Assembly (NCBI RefSeq): GCF_001506165.1
Contig: NZ_CP011427.1
Span: 1,984,001 to 2,048,000 of the forward strand
Direction of reading: 5' to 3'
Length of the DNA stretch: 64,000 nucleotides
From: Pantoea vagans
GTDB taxonomy: Bacteria; Pseudomonadota; Gammaproteobacteria; Enterobacterales; Enterobacteriaceae
The notes under the pieces were generated by a model that was not told the DNA's origin, did no database searches, and saw nothing but the letters and a program-made list of their open reading frames with translations. Below are positions 1 to 9,800 of the stretch, piece by piece. The position numbers were made by a program, and so were the translations under genes. Within the stretch, counting starts at the first letter, position 1. The number at the start of each line of letters is the position of its first letter.

Positions 1-1
1 T

Positions 2-1057
2 CGCCTGACCGCGCAGCAGCAAAAATCCGCCCCGCGATTGAGCCTGAGCGATTCAGAAATGCAGCGAAAGCAGCTGATGCATTGCATGGGCAGTGACAAA
101 GATGCGCGAGGTTGGGATTTAACCGGAGCCGATCTTTCCGGTCTCGATTTACGGGGCATCGATCTGGAAAACGCGTTGCTGGAGAACGTTGATCTGAGCC
201 ATTGCCAACTCGATGGTGCCGATCTGCGCGGTGCGATTCTGGTCCGCGCCGAATGCCACTTTACCAGCCTGACACATTGCCTGTTGGACGGTGCTAACCT
301 GGCGCAAGCGCAGTGCTGGCACTGTAACTTTAGCGACAGCAGCCTGAGCGAAGTTGAACTGGAAGATAGCCAGCTGGAGCACTGTGGCTTTGAGCGTGCG
401 CTTCTGCGCCAGCTGTTTGTGCAACAGGCGACGCTGGCGCACTGCAATCTGCAACACGCCCTGCTCGACCGCTGCGATTTCATGGACTTGCACCTTGAGT
501 CACTTAATTTTTCTCACGCTCAGTTTACCCAGTGCAACCTGATCCGCTGCGAACTCAGCGCGGTGCAATTTAACCAGATTGAAGCCCAGGGTCTGGCGCT
601 GGTGACCTGTCGCTCTAACGATCTGTGTTTCGACGATGCACAACTCAAACAGTGCATGTTCACCGCGCAGAGCCAGTTGCCACACGCCCGTTTTCGCCGC
701 GCCACCCTGGTGGAGTGCAATCTGCGCGACATTGATCTGCAGTCAGCCTGTTTTGATCAAGCAACGCTGAACAGCAGCGACTTCAGCGGTGCCGATTGCC
801 GTCACGCCAGCCTGCAGCTGTTACGCACGCGCATGAGTCGTTTTGTCCGCACCGATTTACGCGCGGCGCGCCTGACCGGCAGTTTGCTGCTGGGTGCCGA
901 CCTGCAAAAGAGCCAGCTTGCCGGCTGTGACTTAAGTGATTGCAACCTGTTCCGTGCCGATCTGTCGCAAACCTTCACCGATAGCGCCACCCGCTTTGAC
1001 GACGCATTGATGGACAGCATGAAAACGCTGCCGCGTCGCCGTGAAACTCAGGTATAA
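2..1057 (+). CDS. Pentapeptide-repeat protein, 5' end missing (T6SS accessory)
   Basis: The frame is open to the left edge, so the gene starts outside the window and only the C-terminal ~351 codons are seen. An internal TTG at 38 is not a convincing start. From about residue 25 on, the protein is almost entirely A(D/N)LxxC/A(D/N)F-type pentapeptide repeats (for example GADLSGLDLRG and LLGADLQKSQLAGCDLSDCN), which fold as a right-handed beta-helix. In related T6SS clusters a DUF2169 protein with a C-terminal pentapeptide region sits at this place before a second pentapeptide protein, DUF3540 and DUF4150, so this is probably its C-terminal half (inference; no DUF2169 sequence is visible here). 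It ends 3 nt before the next ATG, so translation is likely coupled. Role: probably loading or chaperoning of a PAAR-type tip or effector. Confidence 0.8.
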   Translation, partial: RLTAQQQKSAPRLSLSDSEMQRKQLMHCMGSDKDARGWDLTGADLSGLDLRGIDLENALLENVDLSHCQLDGADLRGAILVRAECHFTSLTHCLLDGANLAQAQCWHCNFSDSSLSEVELEDSQLEHCGFERALLRQLFVQQATLAHCNLQHALLDRCDFMDLHLESLNFSHAQFTQCNLIRCELSAVQFNQIEAQGLALVTCRSNDLCFDDAQLKQCMFTAQSQLPHARFRRATLVECNLRDIDLQSACFDQATLNSSDFSGADCRHASLQLLRTRMSRFVRTDLRAARLTGSLLLGADLQKSQLAGCDLSDCNLFRADLSQTFTDSATRFDDALMDSMKTLPRRRETQV

Positions 1058-1060
1058 ACC

Positions 1061-2146
1061 ATGACGCCAAAAGACATTCAACAAGCCATAAAGCAGGGCA
1101 ACGTGATCCACGCGCTGTCACCTAAACAGCGTGACTTTGCAGGTATGGATCTCTCCGGCGGCTGTTTTATCGGAGTCGATTTGCTGGGTGCAGACTTCCG
1201 CAACTGTAACCTGCACCAAACCCAGTTCAGTGAGTGTCAGCTCTCCGCTGCGCAGTTTGAGCAGGCCCAACTGCGTGAGACGCTGTTTAGCCAGTGCAGA
1301 ATGGTCGCCAGCCAATTTAGCGGCTGCACGCTAACGGATTGCCTGTTCAATCAGTGCGCATTGATAGAAAGCGATTTCAGCGAAAGCATTCATATCAATA
1401 GTCAGTTCAACAAAGGCGATCTCAGCGACAGCAGCTTTTTGCTGGCATCACTTTATCAGTGCGGCTTTCTCACACTGCCCGTTCCACAGTTACTGCTACG
1501 CCATGCCAGCCTTGAGCAGTGCACCATGATGAGCCTGGATCTGCGCCGCACCGATTTGCATCGCAGTCGTTTTACGCTCTGTACCTTTTATCAGTGCGAT
1601 ATGCGCGGCGGTGACTATCGCCAGCAGCACTTTTCCCGCAGTCAGTTCACCGCCAGCCAGCTTGATGAAGCCAGCTTTCACGGCGCCGAGTTGATGCAGT
1701 GCAACTTCAGCCAGGTGTCACTGCGAGCAGTCGATCTGCGCGATGTACAGGCCAGCAAGGCGCTGTTCACCGGCAGCGATTTGCGTGACGCACGCTGTTC
1801 TGCAGCCGACTTTAACCAGGCCATTTTTATGCAGGCGCAGCTGGATGACACCGATTTCAGCCACAGCCAGTTACAACGCGCCGTGCTGCAACAGGCCCAT
1901 GCTGAACGCAGCAATTTCCGCCACAGCCAGCTGCATTACGCCGATTTCTCCTACGCCACGCTCAATCACGCCGATTTGCGTGAGGCGCAGTTTTGCCAGA
2001 CCCGCTTCCATCGCGCCAGCCAGCAGCAAAGCCAACTGTCGAGCCGCGACGGCATTCTTGAACAGGATGATGCGCTGTTTGCCGCTGAAAACTGGCAACC
2101 CCGTACCCGTCTGACACCGCACGAGGATCACCATGAACCCCGCTAA
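1061..2146 (+). CDS. Pentapeptide-repeat protein (T6SS accessory)
   Basis: This 361-residue protein has pentapeptide repeats from about residue 25 to 315 (MDLSGGCFIGVDLLGADF near the start, ADFSYATLNHADLREAQF near the end), giving a predicted beta-helix rod. The tail is short and polar. No signal peptide or membrane segment is seen. The ATG follows the previous stop by 3 nt, and the 3' end overlaps the next start by 14 nt, so it is the second gene of a tight accessory cassette. It is similar in style to its upstream neighbour but not identical, suggesting old duplication. The biochemical role is unknown; the cassette is associated in other T6SS loci with PAAR-like DUF4150 proteins and effector delivery. 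Confidence 0.85.
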   Translation: MTPKDIQQAIKQGNVIHALSPKQRDFAGMDLSGGCFIGVDLLGADFRNCNLHQTQFSECQLSAAQFEQAQLRETLFSQCRMVASQFSGCTLTDCLFNQCALIESDFSESIHINSQFNKGDLSDSSFLLASLYQCGFLTLPVPQLLLRHASLEQCTMMSLDLRRTDLHRSRFTLCTFYQCDMRGGDYRQQHFSRSQFTASQLDEASFHGAELMQCNFSQVSLRAVDLRDVQASKALFTGSDLRDARCSAADFNQAIFMQAQLDDTDFSHSQLQRAVLQQAHAERSNFRHSQLHYADFSYATLNHADLREAQFCQTRFHRASQQQSQLSSRDGILEQDDALFAAENWQPRTRLTPHEDHHEPR

Positions 2147-2741
2147 TAATACTGTGGCACTGCCGCTGGATTTACCGCTGCAAGCTGAAGGCTTGCTGTT
2201 AAGCGTTGATCAAAACGGCCTGACTCAGGTGCTGATTGATGGCCGTCGCTGGCCCTGCCAGCGCGCCGCCAGCTGCTTGTTGACGCCGCAGGTTGACGAT
2301 CGTGTGTTGGTCTACCGTGCCGGAGAACAGCTGTGGCTGCTGGCGGTATTGGTACGCGCACAACCGCAGCAGGCTGCCGAGTTGCATTACGAAGGCGAGT
2401 TGAGCCTGAGCGCCAGCCAGAAGCTCACGCTGCGCAGCCCAGCGTTTCACCTGGAAGCGGACAGCGGTGAATGCCATATCGACCAACTGAGCTATCGCGG
2501 TGAAAAGGTCTCCGCATGGGTCACGTTGAGCCGCCTGTTTGGCCAACGCTGTGAAAGCGTGTGGGAGAACCTGACACAGATCAGTCATCACCTGCTGCGG
2601 CGCACCACACATACCGAGCAAGTCCGTGCCGGGCAACTCGACGTCAAAACCAGCCAGCTCACACGCCTGCGCGCCCCCACCACGCTGATCAGCAGCGAAT
2701 CGCTGACGCGAGTGGATGGCAAACAGATTCACATGGGTTAA
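2133..2741 (+). CDS. DUF3540 domain protein (T6SS accessory)
   Basis: This 202-residue soluble protein has no signal peptide. The N-terminal ~70 residues look like a small beta-barrel (segments VLIDGRRWPCQRAASCLL and DDRVLVYRAGEQLWLLAVLV), followed by a region of beta-helical character resembling the gp5/VgrG base (LSLSASQKLTLRSPAFHLEADSG). A C-terminal helix-rich part follows. Its position between a pentapeptide protein and a DUF4150 PAAR-like protein is the usual place for DUF3540. The start overlaps the preceding gene by 14 nt. The molecular function is unknown; the OB-like N-terminus and beta-helix hint at a contact with the spike (inference). Confidence 0.8.
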   Translation: MNPANNTVALPLDLPLQAEGLLLSVDQNGLTQVLIDGRRWPCQRAASCLLTPQVDDRVLVYRAGEQLWLLAVLVRAQPQQAAELHYEGELSLSASQKLTLRSPAFHLEADSGECHIDQLSYRGEKVSAWVTLSRLFGQRCESVWENLTQISHHLLRRTTHTEQVRAGQLDVKTSQLTRLRAPTTLISSESLTRVDGKQIHMG

Positions 2742-2754
2742 GAAGGGGGAAACG

Positions 2755-3135
2755 ATGTTTGCGAATTGTCAGTCCGGCGGCACCGATCAGGCAGTGGCCG
2801 ATGTGTGCAAAACCCCGGCACCGGTCACCTTCGTCAATCTGGCGCTCGGCAACACCGCCGTGCCAACTGCCAGCACCGTGCTGTTTACCGGCATGCCAGC
2901 GCATACCCTTTCGACCATCACACCCATAACGCAAGGCGATGAAGCCGGCGTGCTGGGCGGCGTAGTCTCTGAAACCTTTATGGGCCTGTCACGCCATCTT
3001 ACCGGCTGCAACTCGCTGCTGATCAACGGCATGCCCGCGACCCGCATGGGCAGCGTGACGCAGCAGAACGTGGCCAACGCCCCCGGCGTGCGCATCACGC
3101 CAAGCCAGACCACGGTGGCGCTGTTGGCAACCTAA
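2755..3135 (+). CDS. PAAR-like DUF4150 protein
   Basis: This 126-residue protein is glycine- and threonine-rich with PAAR-type short beta-hairpins (VCKTPAP..TFVNLALGNTA, INGMPATRMGSVT, ITPSQTTVALLAT). DUF4150 proteins are PAAR-like spike-tip proteins that cap VgrG and often carry a C-terminal toxin; here the protein stops right after the PAAR-like fold, so it is a bare tip. I chose ATG 2755 because the strong ribosome site AAGGGGG lies just upstream; an open extension of 13 codons reaches back into the DUF3540 gene but lacks such a site. It is the last gene of the accessory cassette; a 76-nt gap with an apparent degenerate palindromic repeat separates it from the lipoprotein gene. Confidence 0.82.
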   Translation: MFANCQSGGTDQAVADVCKTPAPVTFVNLALGNTAVPTASTVLFTGMPAHTLSTITPITQGDEAGVLGGVVSETFMGLSRHLTGCNSLLINGMPATRMGSVTQQNVANAPGVRITPSQTTVALLAT

Positions 3136-3150
3136 AAACGCACGTGGTTT

Positions 3151-3170
3151 GTAGTGGCGCAGTTTATCCC
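3151..3170 (+). repeat. Possible degenerate GTAG-headed REP
   Basis: GTAG followed by a GGCGC stretch and TTTATC resembles the inverted unit found at 14966-14990, but the right half of the palindrome is decayed. It lies in the gap between the DUF4150 gene and the lipoprotein gene. A weak call based on partial similarity only. Confidence 0.3.
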
Positions 3171-3211
3171 TTTTGAAATCAAGTTTTTACTTACACAGGA
3201 CGTTGATAACA

Positions 3212-3715
3212 ATGAAAAATCACCACAGCAAACTCGCGTTTATCGCCGCCCTTTTCGCGGTGACGCTCACCGCCGGATGCAAGGCCCCACCGCCGACCGT
3301 CACGGCCGACACCCTTGAGACCAGCACCGTCAATAACGTGGCGCTGGTACACATGCACATCGTGCAGCCGCCGCAGCAGTTCACTGCCATCAACAGCGCC
3401 TATCGCACCCTCTATCCCGCCTCCTTGATGAACCGACCGGATTTCGGTGGCCTGCGCATGGAAACACTGGATGCCGGTGCCACGCTGCAAGTTCTGGGCG
3501 AAGTGGAAAACAGCTGGCTGGCGGTATCGACACAAGATAACGGTCAGCTTAGCGGCTATATCCCCTTCCGCGCAGCCGTTACCCGTGACCGCTACGATGC
3601 CACTGTCAAAGCCCAGGCCGCACGCCCGCGCCGTGCCCAGCAACAATGTATTGGGGTAGGTGCCGGTGACAAAGCTTGCCGTAAAGGCAGTTCCTCCACA
3701 TGGATTATTCAGTGA
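3212..3715 (+). CDS. SH3-like lipoprotein in T6SS locus
   Basis: The 167-residue product has a lipoprotein signal peptide ending in the lipobox LTAGC with Cys23 as predicted lipidation site. I start at ATG 3212, 12 nt after AGGA; a longer open frame from 3173 would bury the signal peptide. The mature protein contains a segment typical of bacterial SH3 folds (GATLQVLGEVENSWLAVSTQDNGQLSGYIPF, given here by its ends: about residues 84-114). Two cysteines near the C-terminus (CIGVGAGDKAC) could pair. It overlaps tssJ, so it is co-translated with the outer-membrane lipoprotein of the secretion system. Probably outer-membrane or periplasmic, perhaps binding peptidoglycan; function otherwise unknown. 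Confidence 0.75.
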   Translation: MKNHHSKLAFIAALFAVTLTAGCKAPPPTVTADTLETSTVNNVALVHMHIVQPPQQFTAINSAYRTLYPASLMNRPDFGGLRMETLDAGATLQVLGEVENSWLAVSTQDNGQLSGYIPFRAAVTRDRYDATVKAQAARPRRAQQQCIGVGAGDKACRKGSSSTWIIQ

Positions 3716-4203
3716 TGTGGCCGCGTATCGCCGTGTTGCTGGGGCTGCTGCTGCTCACCGGCTGCATGTCCTCATCCCGCCAGGTGCCGTCTGACTGGCA
3801 ACTGACGCTCAACAGCGCGCCTGACGCGAACAGTGGCGCCCCGCTCAAGGTGCGCGTGTTTGTACTGCGTTCCGATGCCAACTTCCAGTCGGCCGACTTC
3901 TATTCGCTGCAAAACAACGCATCCAGTGTGCTGAGCGGCGATGTGCTGGATACCCAGCAGCGCTTTCTGACCGCGCAACAGCCGCAACAGATCATTACCG
4001 GTAATCCTTCGCTGGAAGCGCACTACCTCGGCGTGATCGCCGAGTACGCCAACATCAACGGCAAAACCTGGCGCGTGGTGATTCCGCTACCCGCACCAAC
4101 CGAAACCAATTTCTACAAGTTCTGGCAGTTCTCGCCCGATGCACTGCATGGCCGCGTAACGGCCACCGCAGCCGGGCTGCATCTCACCGCCAAAGACGAA
4201 TAA
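3700..4203 (+). CDS. tssJ: T6SS outer-membrane lipoprotein TssJ
   Basis: This 167-residue protein has a lipoprotein signal peptide (hydrophobic run LGLLLLTG then Cys22) followed by a beta-sandwich domain typical of TssJ, including the segment SAPLKVRVFVLRS-like motif and the C-terminal WRVVIPLPAPTETNF. TssJ anchors the TssL-TssM membrane complex to the outer membrane. ATG 3700 overlaps the upstream lipoprotein gene by 16 nt; an alternative ATG at 3715 overlaps its stop by 1 nt and would shorten the leader by five residues. Neither has a strong ribosome site, consistent with translational coupling. It is followed by tssK, tssL and tssM in the standard order. Confidence 0.9.
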   Translation: MDYSVMWPRIAVLLGLLLLTGCMSSSRQVPSDWQLTLNSAPDANSGAPLKVRVFVLRSDANFQSADFYSLQNNASSVLSGDVLDTQQRFLTAQQPQQIITGNPSLEAHYLGVIAEYANINGKTWRVVIPLPAPTETNFYKFWQFSPDALHGRVTATAAGLHLTAKDE

Positions 4204-4222
4204 ACCCACGCAGGAAGACGCT

Positions 4223-5566
4223 ATGCACACCGCAGACAAGGTGATTTGGAGTGAAGGGATGTTCTTGCGTCCCCACCATTTTCAGCAGTCGGAACGTTGG
4301 CTGGAAGCATACAGCCGCAGTTGGGGCAAGCTGCAGTGCCCGTGGCACTGGGGTTTTATGACGCTGAGCATCGACCAGGCACTGTTACGCCAGGGCAAAC
4401 TGGCGATTGCGGAAGCCAGCGGCTTGCTGCCCGATGGCACACCATTCTCCATCACCGGCGCGGACAATGCGCCAGCGCCGCTGGCGCTAAGCGATGTCCA
4501 GGAGCCGATTGACGTGGTGCTCGCGCTTCCCGAACAGCGTCAGGGCCAGACCGAGGTCATCTTCAGTGACGCCAGTGATTCGCTGGCGCGCTATCTCAGC
4601 CTGGATCGCGAAGTCGACGATCTCAACGCATCGTCCGTAGGTCGTGCGCCAATGCAGTTCGGTCGTCTGCGCCTGTGTCTGATGCCCGCCGCAGACCTGA
4701 ATGCGGAGTGGACCGCTATCGGGGTGGTACGCGTCAAAAGCAGCGGCAACGATCGTGCACTGACCCTCGACAGTGATTACATTCCGCCACTGCTCAATGG
4801 CCACATCTCTCCTGCCATCACCGCCTTTCTCAACGATATGCACGGCCTTTTACAACAGCGCAGCGAGCAGATGGGTGAGCGCCTGCAACAGGCTGGGCGC
4901 GGCGGCAATAGCGAAATGATCGACTTTATGCTGCTCACCTTAATCAATCGTTACATCGGTCAGGTGGCACACAGCCGTCGTTTGCCGCAGCTGCATCCGG
5001 AACGTTTGTTCAGTGAATGGCTGCAGTTCGCTACTGAGTTAGCCAGTTGGTCTCCGTCGCGTCGACCGGGCGAACAACTGCCGGTCTATGACCACGACAA
5101 TCTTTATCTCAGTTTCAGCCGGTTGATGATCCAGTTGCGCCAGAGTCTGTCACTGGTGATGGAAGAGAACGCGCTGCAACTGACGCTCACCGAGCGCTCG
5201 CACGGGCTGTTTGTGGCGACGGTTTCTGATGTCAGCCTGATCCGCGACTACGGCTTTGTGCTGGCGGTTCGCGCCGACCTGCCGGGCGAAATGCTGATCA
5301 CCCACTTCCCGGCACAGATGAAAATTGCACCTGTCACGCGCATTCGCGACCTGGTCCAGTTGCAGCTTCCCGGCATAGGTTTGCGCGTGATGCCTGCCGC
5401 TCCGCGTCAGATCCCGTGGCACTCTGGCTATGTCTACTTTGAGCTGGAACGCAGCGGTGAACTGTGGCAGCAGATGGCGAAAGCAGAAGCCTTTGCCCTG
5501 CATCTGGCGGGCGAGTTTCCTGGTCTTGACCTGCAACTATGGGCGCTGCGCCACGCGCGCGGCTAA
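4223..5566 (+). CDS. tssK: T6SS baseplate protein TssK
   Basis: 447 residues, the usual length for TssK. The N-terminus carries the family hallmark VIWSEGMFLRPHHFQQ, and the rest follows the ImpJ/VasE pattern (LNGHISPAI, SLVMEENALQLTL, GLRVMPAAPRQIPWHSGYVYFEL). TssK is the trimeric cytoplasmic adaptor joining the TssEFG-VgrG baseplate to TssL/TssM at the inner membrane. AGGAAG lies just upstream of the ATG. It is 19 nt after tssJ and 18 nt before tssL, so clearly in one operon. Confidence 0.95.
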   Translation: MHTADKVIWSEGMFLRPHHFQQSERWLEAYSRSWGKLQCPWHWGFMTLSIDQALLRQGKLAIAEASGLLPDGTPFSITGADNAPAPLALSDVQEPIDVVLALPEQRQGQTEVIFSDASDSLARYLSLDREVDDLNASSVGRAPMQFGRLRLCLMPAADLNAEWTAIGVVRVKSSGNDRALTLDSDYIPPLLNGHISPAITAFLNDMHGLLQQRSEQMGERLQQAGRGGNSEMIDFMLLTLINRYIGQVAHSRRLPQLHPERLFSEWLQFATELASWSPSRRPGEQLPVYDHDNLYLSFSRLMIQLRQSLSLVMEENALQLTLTERSHGLFVATVSDVSLIRDYGFVLAVRADLPGEMLITHFPAQMKIAPVTRIRDLVQLQLPGIGLRVMPAAPRQIPWHSGYVYFELERSGELWQQMAKAEAFALHLAGEFPGLDLQLWALRHARG

Positions 5567-5584
5567 GCACGGAGAGAAGCGATC

Positions 5585-6811
5585 ATGATGCAGCCACAAT
5601 CGCTTAATGGCGAACTGGAAGGCACCACGGCCCATGAAAATCCACTGGTGGCGATTGCCAATCCACTGATTAATTCGATTGCGCAGCTACGCCACTCCGT
5701 TTCCCACGACAACCCAGCGGGATTGCGTCAACAGTTGATCGACCTGGTACGCCGCTTTGAAGTGGCCTGTCAGCAGGCACAATTGCCGTATGAAACCATT
5801 GTCGGCGCGCGTTACTGCCTCTGCACCTCGCTGGATGAGGCCGCCGCACTCACGCCGTGGGGCAGCCGCGACGTCTGGCCGCGCAGCGGGCTGTTGGTGA
5901 CCTTCCACAATGAAACCTGGGGCGGTGAGAAGTTTTTCCAGCTATTGGCTCGCCTGTCGCAGCACCCGCAGCAAAACATCCTGCTGCTGGAGTTGATGAA
6001 CGCCTGCCTGTTACTGGGCTTTGAAGGGCGTTATCGCATCATGGAAAACGGGCGCACCCAGCTTGAAACCCTCAAGCTACGCCTGCTACAGCTGATTCGC
6101 TCGGTGCGTGGCCCCTATGCGCCGCCGCTGTCACCGCAGCCGCTGGATGAGCCGGTGCAGCAAAAGCTGTGGAAGCCGCTAATTCCTCTGTGGAGCTTTG
6201 CCGCGCTGCTGGCGCTGCTGGGATGTGCCGTTTATATCGCGCTCAACTGGCGTCTTAACCACTTCACCGCTCCTGTGCTCTCCGCCATTTATCAGACCGA
6301 CTTGCCCAAGGTGGACATCGCACGCCCGGCTGCACCAGCGGCACCGGCCCTTGATTTACGTCACTTCCTTGCGCCGGAAATCGCCGAGGGATTGGTGACG
6401 GTACGTGATGAAGCCACGCGAAGTGTGGTGCTGCTGCGCGGCGACGGCTTGTTTGATTCTGCCGCGACCACTATTCGCGATCGCTATCGTCCGGTGATCC
6501 GCCGGATCGCCCAGGCGATGGACAACGTCAACGGCCAGATTCGGGTCAGCGGCTACACCGACAACGTCCCCATTCGCAGCGCGCGCTTTAACTCCAACTA
6601 TGCGCTCTCTCTGGCACGCGCCCAATCGGTGCAGGAGATGCTGGCACAAGACTTACAGCAACCGCAGCGCATCATCGTTGAGGGACGCGGCGAGAGTAAC
6701 CCACTTGCGCCGAATGACACTGCCGCGAATCGCGCCCGTAATCGCCGTGTCGAAATCACGCTGCTGGTCGCACCGAAACAGACTGAATCTGAACTCAACA
6801 GCGTGCACTAA
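5585..6811 (+). CDS. tssL: T6SS inner-membrane protein TssL (DotU) with OmpA domain
   Basis: The 408-residue protein has an N-terminal cytoplasmic DotU/IcmH domain (about residues 15-185, with ARYCLCTSLDEAAALTPWG and the FEGRYR motif). One transmembrane helix follows at about 200-222 (LWSFAALLALLGCAVYIAL). The C-terminal OmpA/MotB peptidoglycan-binding domain lies at about 280-400 (VSGYTDNVPIRSARFNSNYA, and NRARNRRVEITLLV). TssL forms the envelope complex with TssM and TssJ; the fused OmpA domain makes this the evolved form that anchors itself to the cell wall without a separate TagL. An adjacent second ATG at 5588 is an equally possible start. 11 nt separate it from tssM. Confidence 0.95.
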   Translation: MMQPQSLNGELEGTTAHENPLVAIANPLINSIAQLRHSVSHDNPAGLRQQLIDLVRRFEVACQQAQLPYETIVGARYCLCTSLDEAAALTPWGSRDVWPRSGLLVTFHNETWGGEKFFQLLARLSQHPQQNILLLELMNACLLLGFEGRYRIMENGRTQLETLKLRLLQLIRSVRGPYAPPLSPQPLDEPVQQKLWKPLIPLWSFAALLALLGCAVYIALNWRLNHFTAPVLSAIYQTDLPKVDIARPAAPAAPALDLRHFLAPEIAEGLVTVRDEATRSVVLLRGDGLFDSAATTIRDRYRPVIRRIAQAMDNVNGQIRVSGYTDNVPIRSARFNSNYALSLARAQSVQEMLAQDLQQPQRIIVEGRGESNPLAPNDTAANRARNRRVEITLLVAPKQTESELNSVH

Positions 6812-6822
6812 AAGGAATAGCC

Positions 6823-9800
6823 ATGATTCGCACTGTCTTTTCCATTGCCACCAGCCGTCTGATGTGGAGCGGTCTGGGCATCACCGCGCTCTGCTTACTG
6901 ATCTGGACGGTGGGCCCACTGGTGGCGATTGGGGATTATCGTCCACTGGAGTCGTCGCTGTATCGCTATATCGCCATCGCCGTGCTTTACACGCTGTGGA
7001 TCAGCTATCGCGTGGTGCCACGCCTGTGGCGTCGCTGGCAAAACCGCCGGCTGGTGCAGAGAATGGCCCCCGCCGCCACGGAAACTGCTGAAAATGATGA
7101 CATGTCAGCGGAGCATCCGCTGGCCGAGCGTTTCAGTGAGGCCACACAGCTGCTGCGTCAGGCTCGCTTCAACCGTCCAGAGAGCCGCCGCTGGCCGCGC
7201 TGGATGCAAAAACTTAATCGTCAGTATCTCTACCAGTTGCCTTGGTACATGCTGATTGGCGCACCCGGTGCCGGTAAAACCACCGCCCTGGTTAACTCCG
7301 GGCTGCACTTCCCGCTGGCCGCGCAGTTTGGCAAAACCGCGTTGCGCGGGGTCGGGGGCACGCGCCACTGCGACTGGTGGTTCACCGATGAAGCCATCTT
7401 GCTGGATACCGCTGGTCGCTATACCACGCAGGAGAGCGATCGCCAGCAAGATGCTCAAGAGTGGCGCAGCTTTATGGGGCTGCTGAAAAAGTATCGCCCG
7501 CGCCAGCCAGTGAACGGTGCCATCATCACCATCAGCGTGGGGGATCTGCTGAGCGAGTCGGAAGAGGCGCGCTATCAACAGGCCAGCGCCCTGCGTAAAC
7601 GGCTGTTGGAACTGCGCGATCAACTCGCGATCCCCTTCCCGGTTTACGTACTGGTGACCAAAACCGATTTGCTGAAGGGCTTTACCGCCAGTTTCGGTGC
7701 GATGAATAAAGCGCAGCGCGATCAGATTTGGGGATTCACCTGGCCATGGAGCGATCAGCAACTGGCGGTGGGCAGTGAGTTCGAACCGCAGTTTGATCGC
7801 CTACATCAAAGACTTGATGCGGGTTTGGCCGACCTGATGATCAACGAACATGACAGCGTTAAACGCGCTGAAATGTACCTGTTCCCACAAGAGTTTCTGG
7901 CATTAAAGCCGCTGCTCAAGCACTACCTTGACGTGGTCTTTGCCACCTCAGGTTATGACGCCAAGCTGATCCCGCGCGGTGTCTACTTCACCAGCGGTAC
8001 GCAGGAAGGCTTACCCTTTGACCGCGTGATGGGACAGATGAGCCGCGCGCTGGGCCTGCCTGCGCTGCGCGCCGCCAACGCAGAACCCGCGCAGCCCGGC
8101 CACGGCCAGAGTTTCTTCTTGCATCAAATGCTGACGGAAGTGGTGTTTAAAGAGGCGGGCCTGGCAGGTATCAACCGTTGGTGGGCGATGCGTAATCGCA
8201 TGGTGCATCTGATTGCTTACGCTGTGCTGGCGTTGTTGCTACTGCTGGCGTTAATCAGCTGGTTTACCAGCTATCACCACAATAAAGGTTACCTGGCGGA
8301 AGTGCAGCAGCGGGTGCCCGATATCGAAAAACAGAGCAAGGCGCTGTCACCGCTTAACGGTGAAAACCTCTTCTCACAGCTGCCGTTCCTGAACAGCCTC
8401 GCCGGATTACCCAGCAGCGACAAGCTGGCGGATGTGCAACAACCGCCGCTCAGCTGGCGTGCCGGACTGTATCGCGGTGAGGAGGTGTCCACCGCCTCGG
8501 ACTCGCTTTACCAGCGTGCGCTGGAGCAGATGCTGCTGCCCGTCATCGCCCGCAATATCACTGACTGGCTGCGTAGTGATAACGGCAGTGATGTGGATTA
8601 CAGCTACGAAGCGCTGAAGGCGTATCAGATGCTCTATCTGCCGCAGCATTACGACGGCAAATTCCTGCACGCCTGGGTGATGCTGAATGTCCAGCGCACT
8701 CAGGGTGCCAATGCGCCACAGGCACAGCTGAAAGCGTTGGATTACCACCTGGGTCAGCTGCTGGATGACAAGATTAACGCTTCGCCGTTTGAGCGTGATG
8801 AACCTCTGGTGGTGCGCCAGATTGAGATGATCAGCCGTTCACCTCTCTCAACGCGTGTTTATGGTCGTCTCAAGCGTTTGTTAATGCCACGCGTCAATCC
8901 GGGCGTGAGCCTGATCAACCTCAGTGGCGCGCAAACAGAACTGGTGTTGAGTCGCAAAAGCGGTAAACCGCTGACGGAGGCCATTCCCGGTTTCTTCACC
9001 CCCGCCGGATACTGGGGACCGTTCAACAACAATATTAAAAACGTCGCCGCCAGCCTGTTGCAGGAAGACCATTGGGTATTAACCCGCCGTGAAAGTGCCG
9101 ATGATCAAAACACGCTGGAAGAAACGGTGCGCCGCCTCTACCTCGACGACTACATGCGTGTGTGGGATGCACTGTTGCAGGATATTCAGCTGCAACCGAT
9201 CAACAATCTGGGTGAGCGCATCAACACTGCCCGCTTGTTGTCAGGTCGCACCTCTCCCCTGCGCCAGTTGATGATCAATCTGGGTCGCAACCTGACGCTG
9301 ACACCGCCAGAAGATGAGAAGGCAAAACAGGATCAGCCATCGTTGCTGGAACGCAGCACTCACTACGTCAACAACAACGCCACGGCCACGCTGCAAGCGT
9401 TATTCCGTGCCCGTAAAGCAGCACAAAGCGGCACCCTTGAAGCGCCAGAACAGCGCGTGATGGCGCACTTCGCCAGCATTATTGAACAGGCGCAGGTCAG
9501 CGATCCGAAAGAGAACAGCATCCCGTTTGATGCGCAGCTGAAAGATATCGATGACCTCTACAGCTACCTCACCGCCGTACAGGACGCCAGCAACAGCGGC
9601 ATGTCCCCGCCAGACAGCAGCATCATTTCACGTATGCAGGCCGATGCCGGACGCCAACCGGAGCCGTTCCGCACCTTACTGCTGGAGCTGGCCGTCGGTG
9701 CCAGCAGCGACACGCAAAAGCGCACCATGAGCAATATGCAGAAACGGGCGGGCGTGGAAGTCGGCAGTTTTTGCCGCAGCGCCATTGCCGGTCGCTATCC

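Noticed and set aside
149-493. Antisense frame in the first pentapeptide gene
   Set aside because: Repeat periodicity keeps the opposite strand open; codon pattern only mirrors the pentapeptide repeats.
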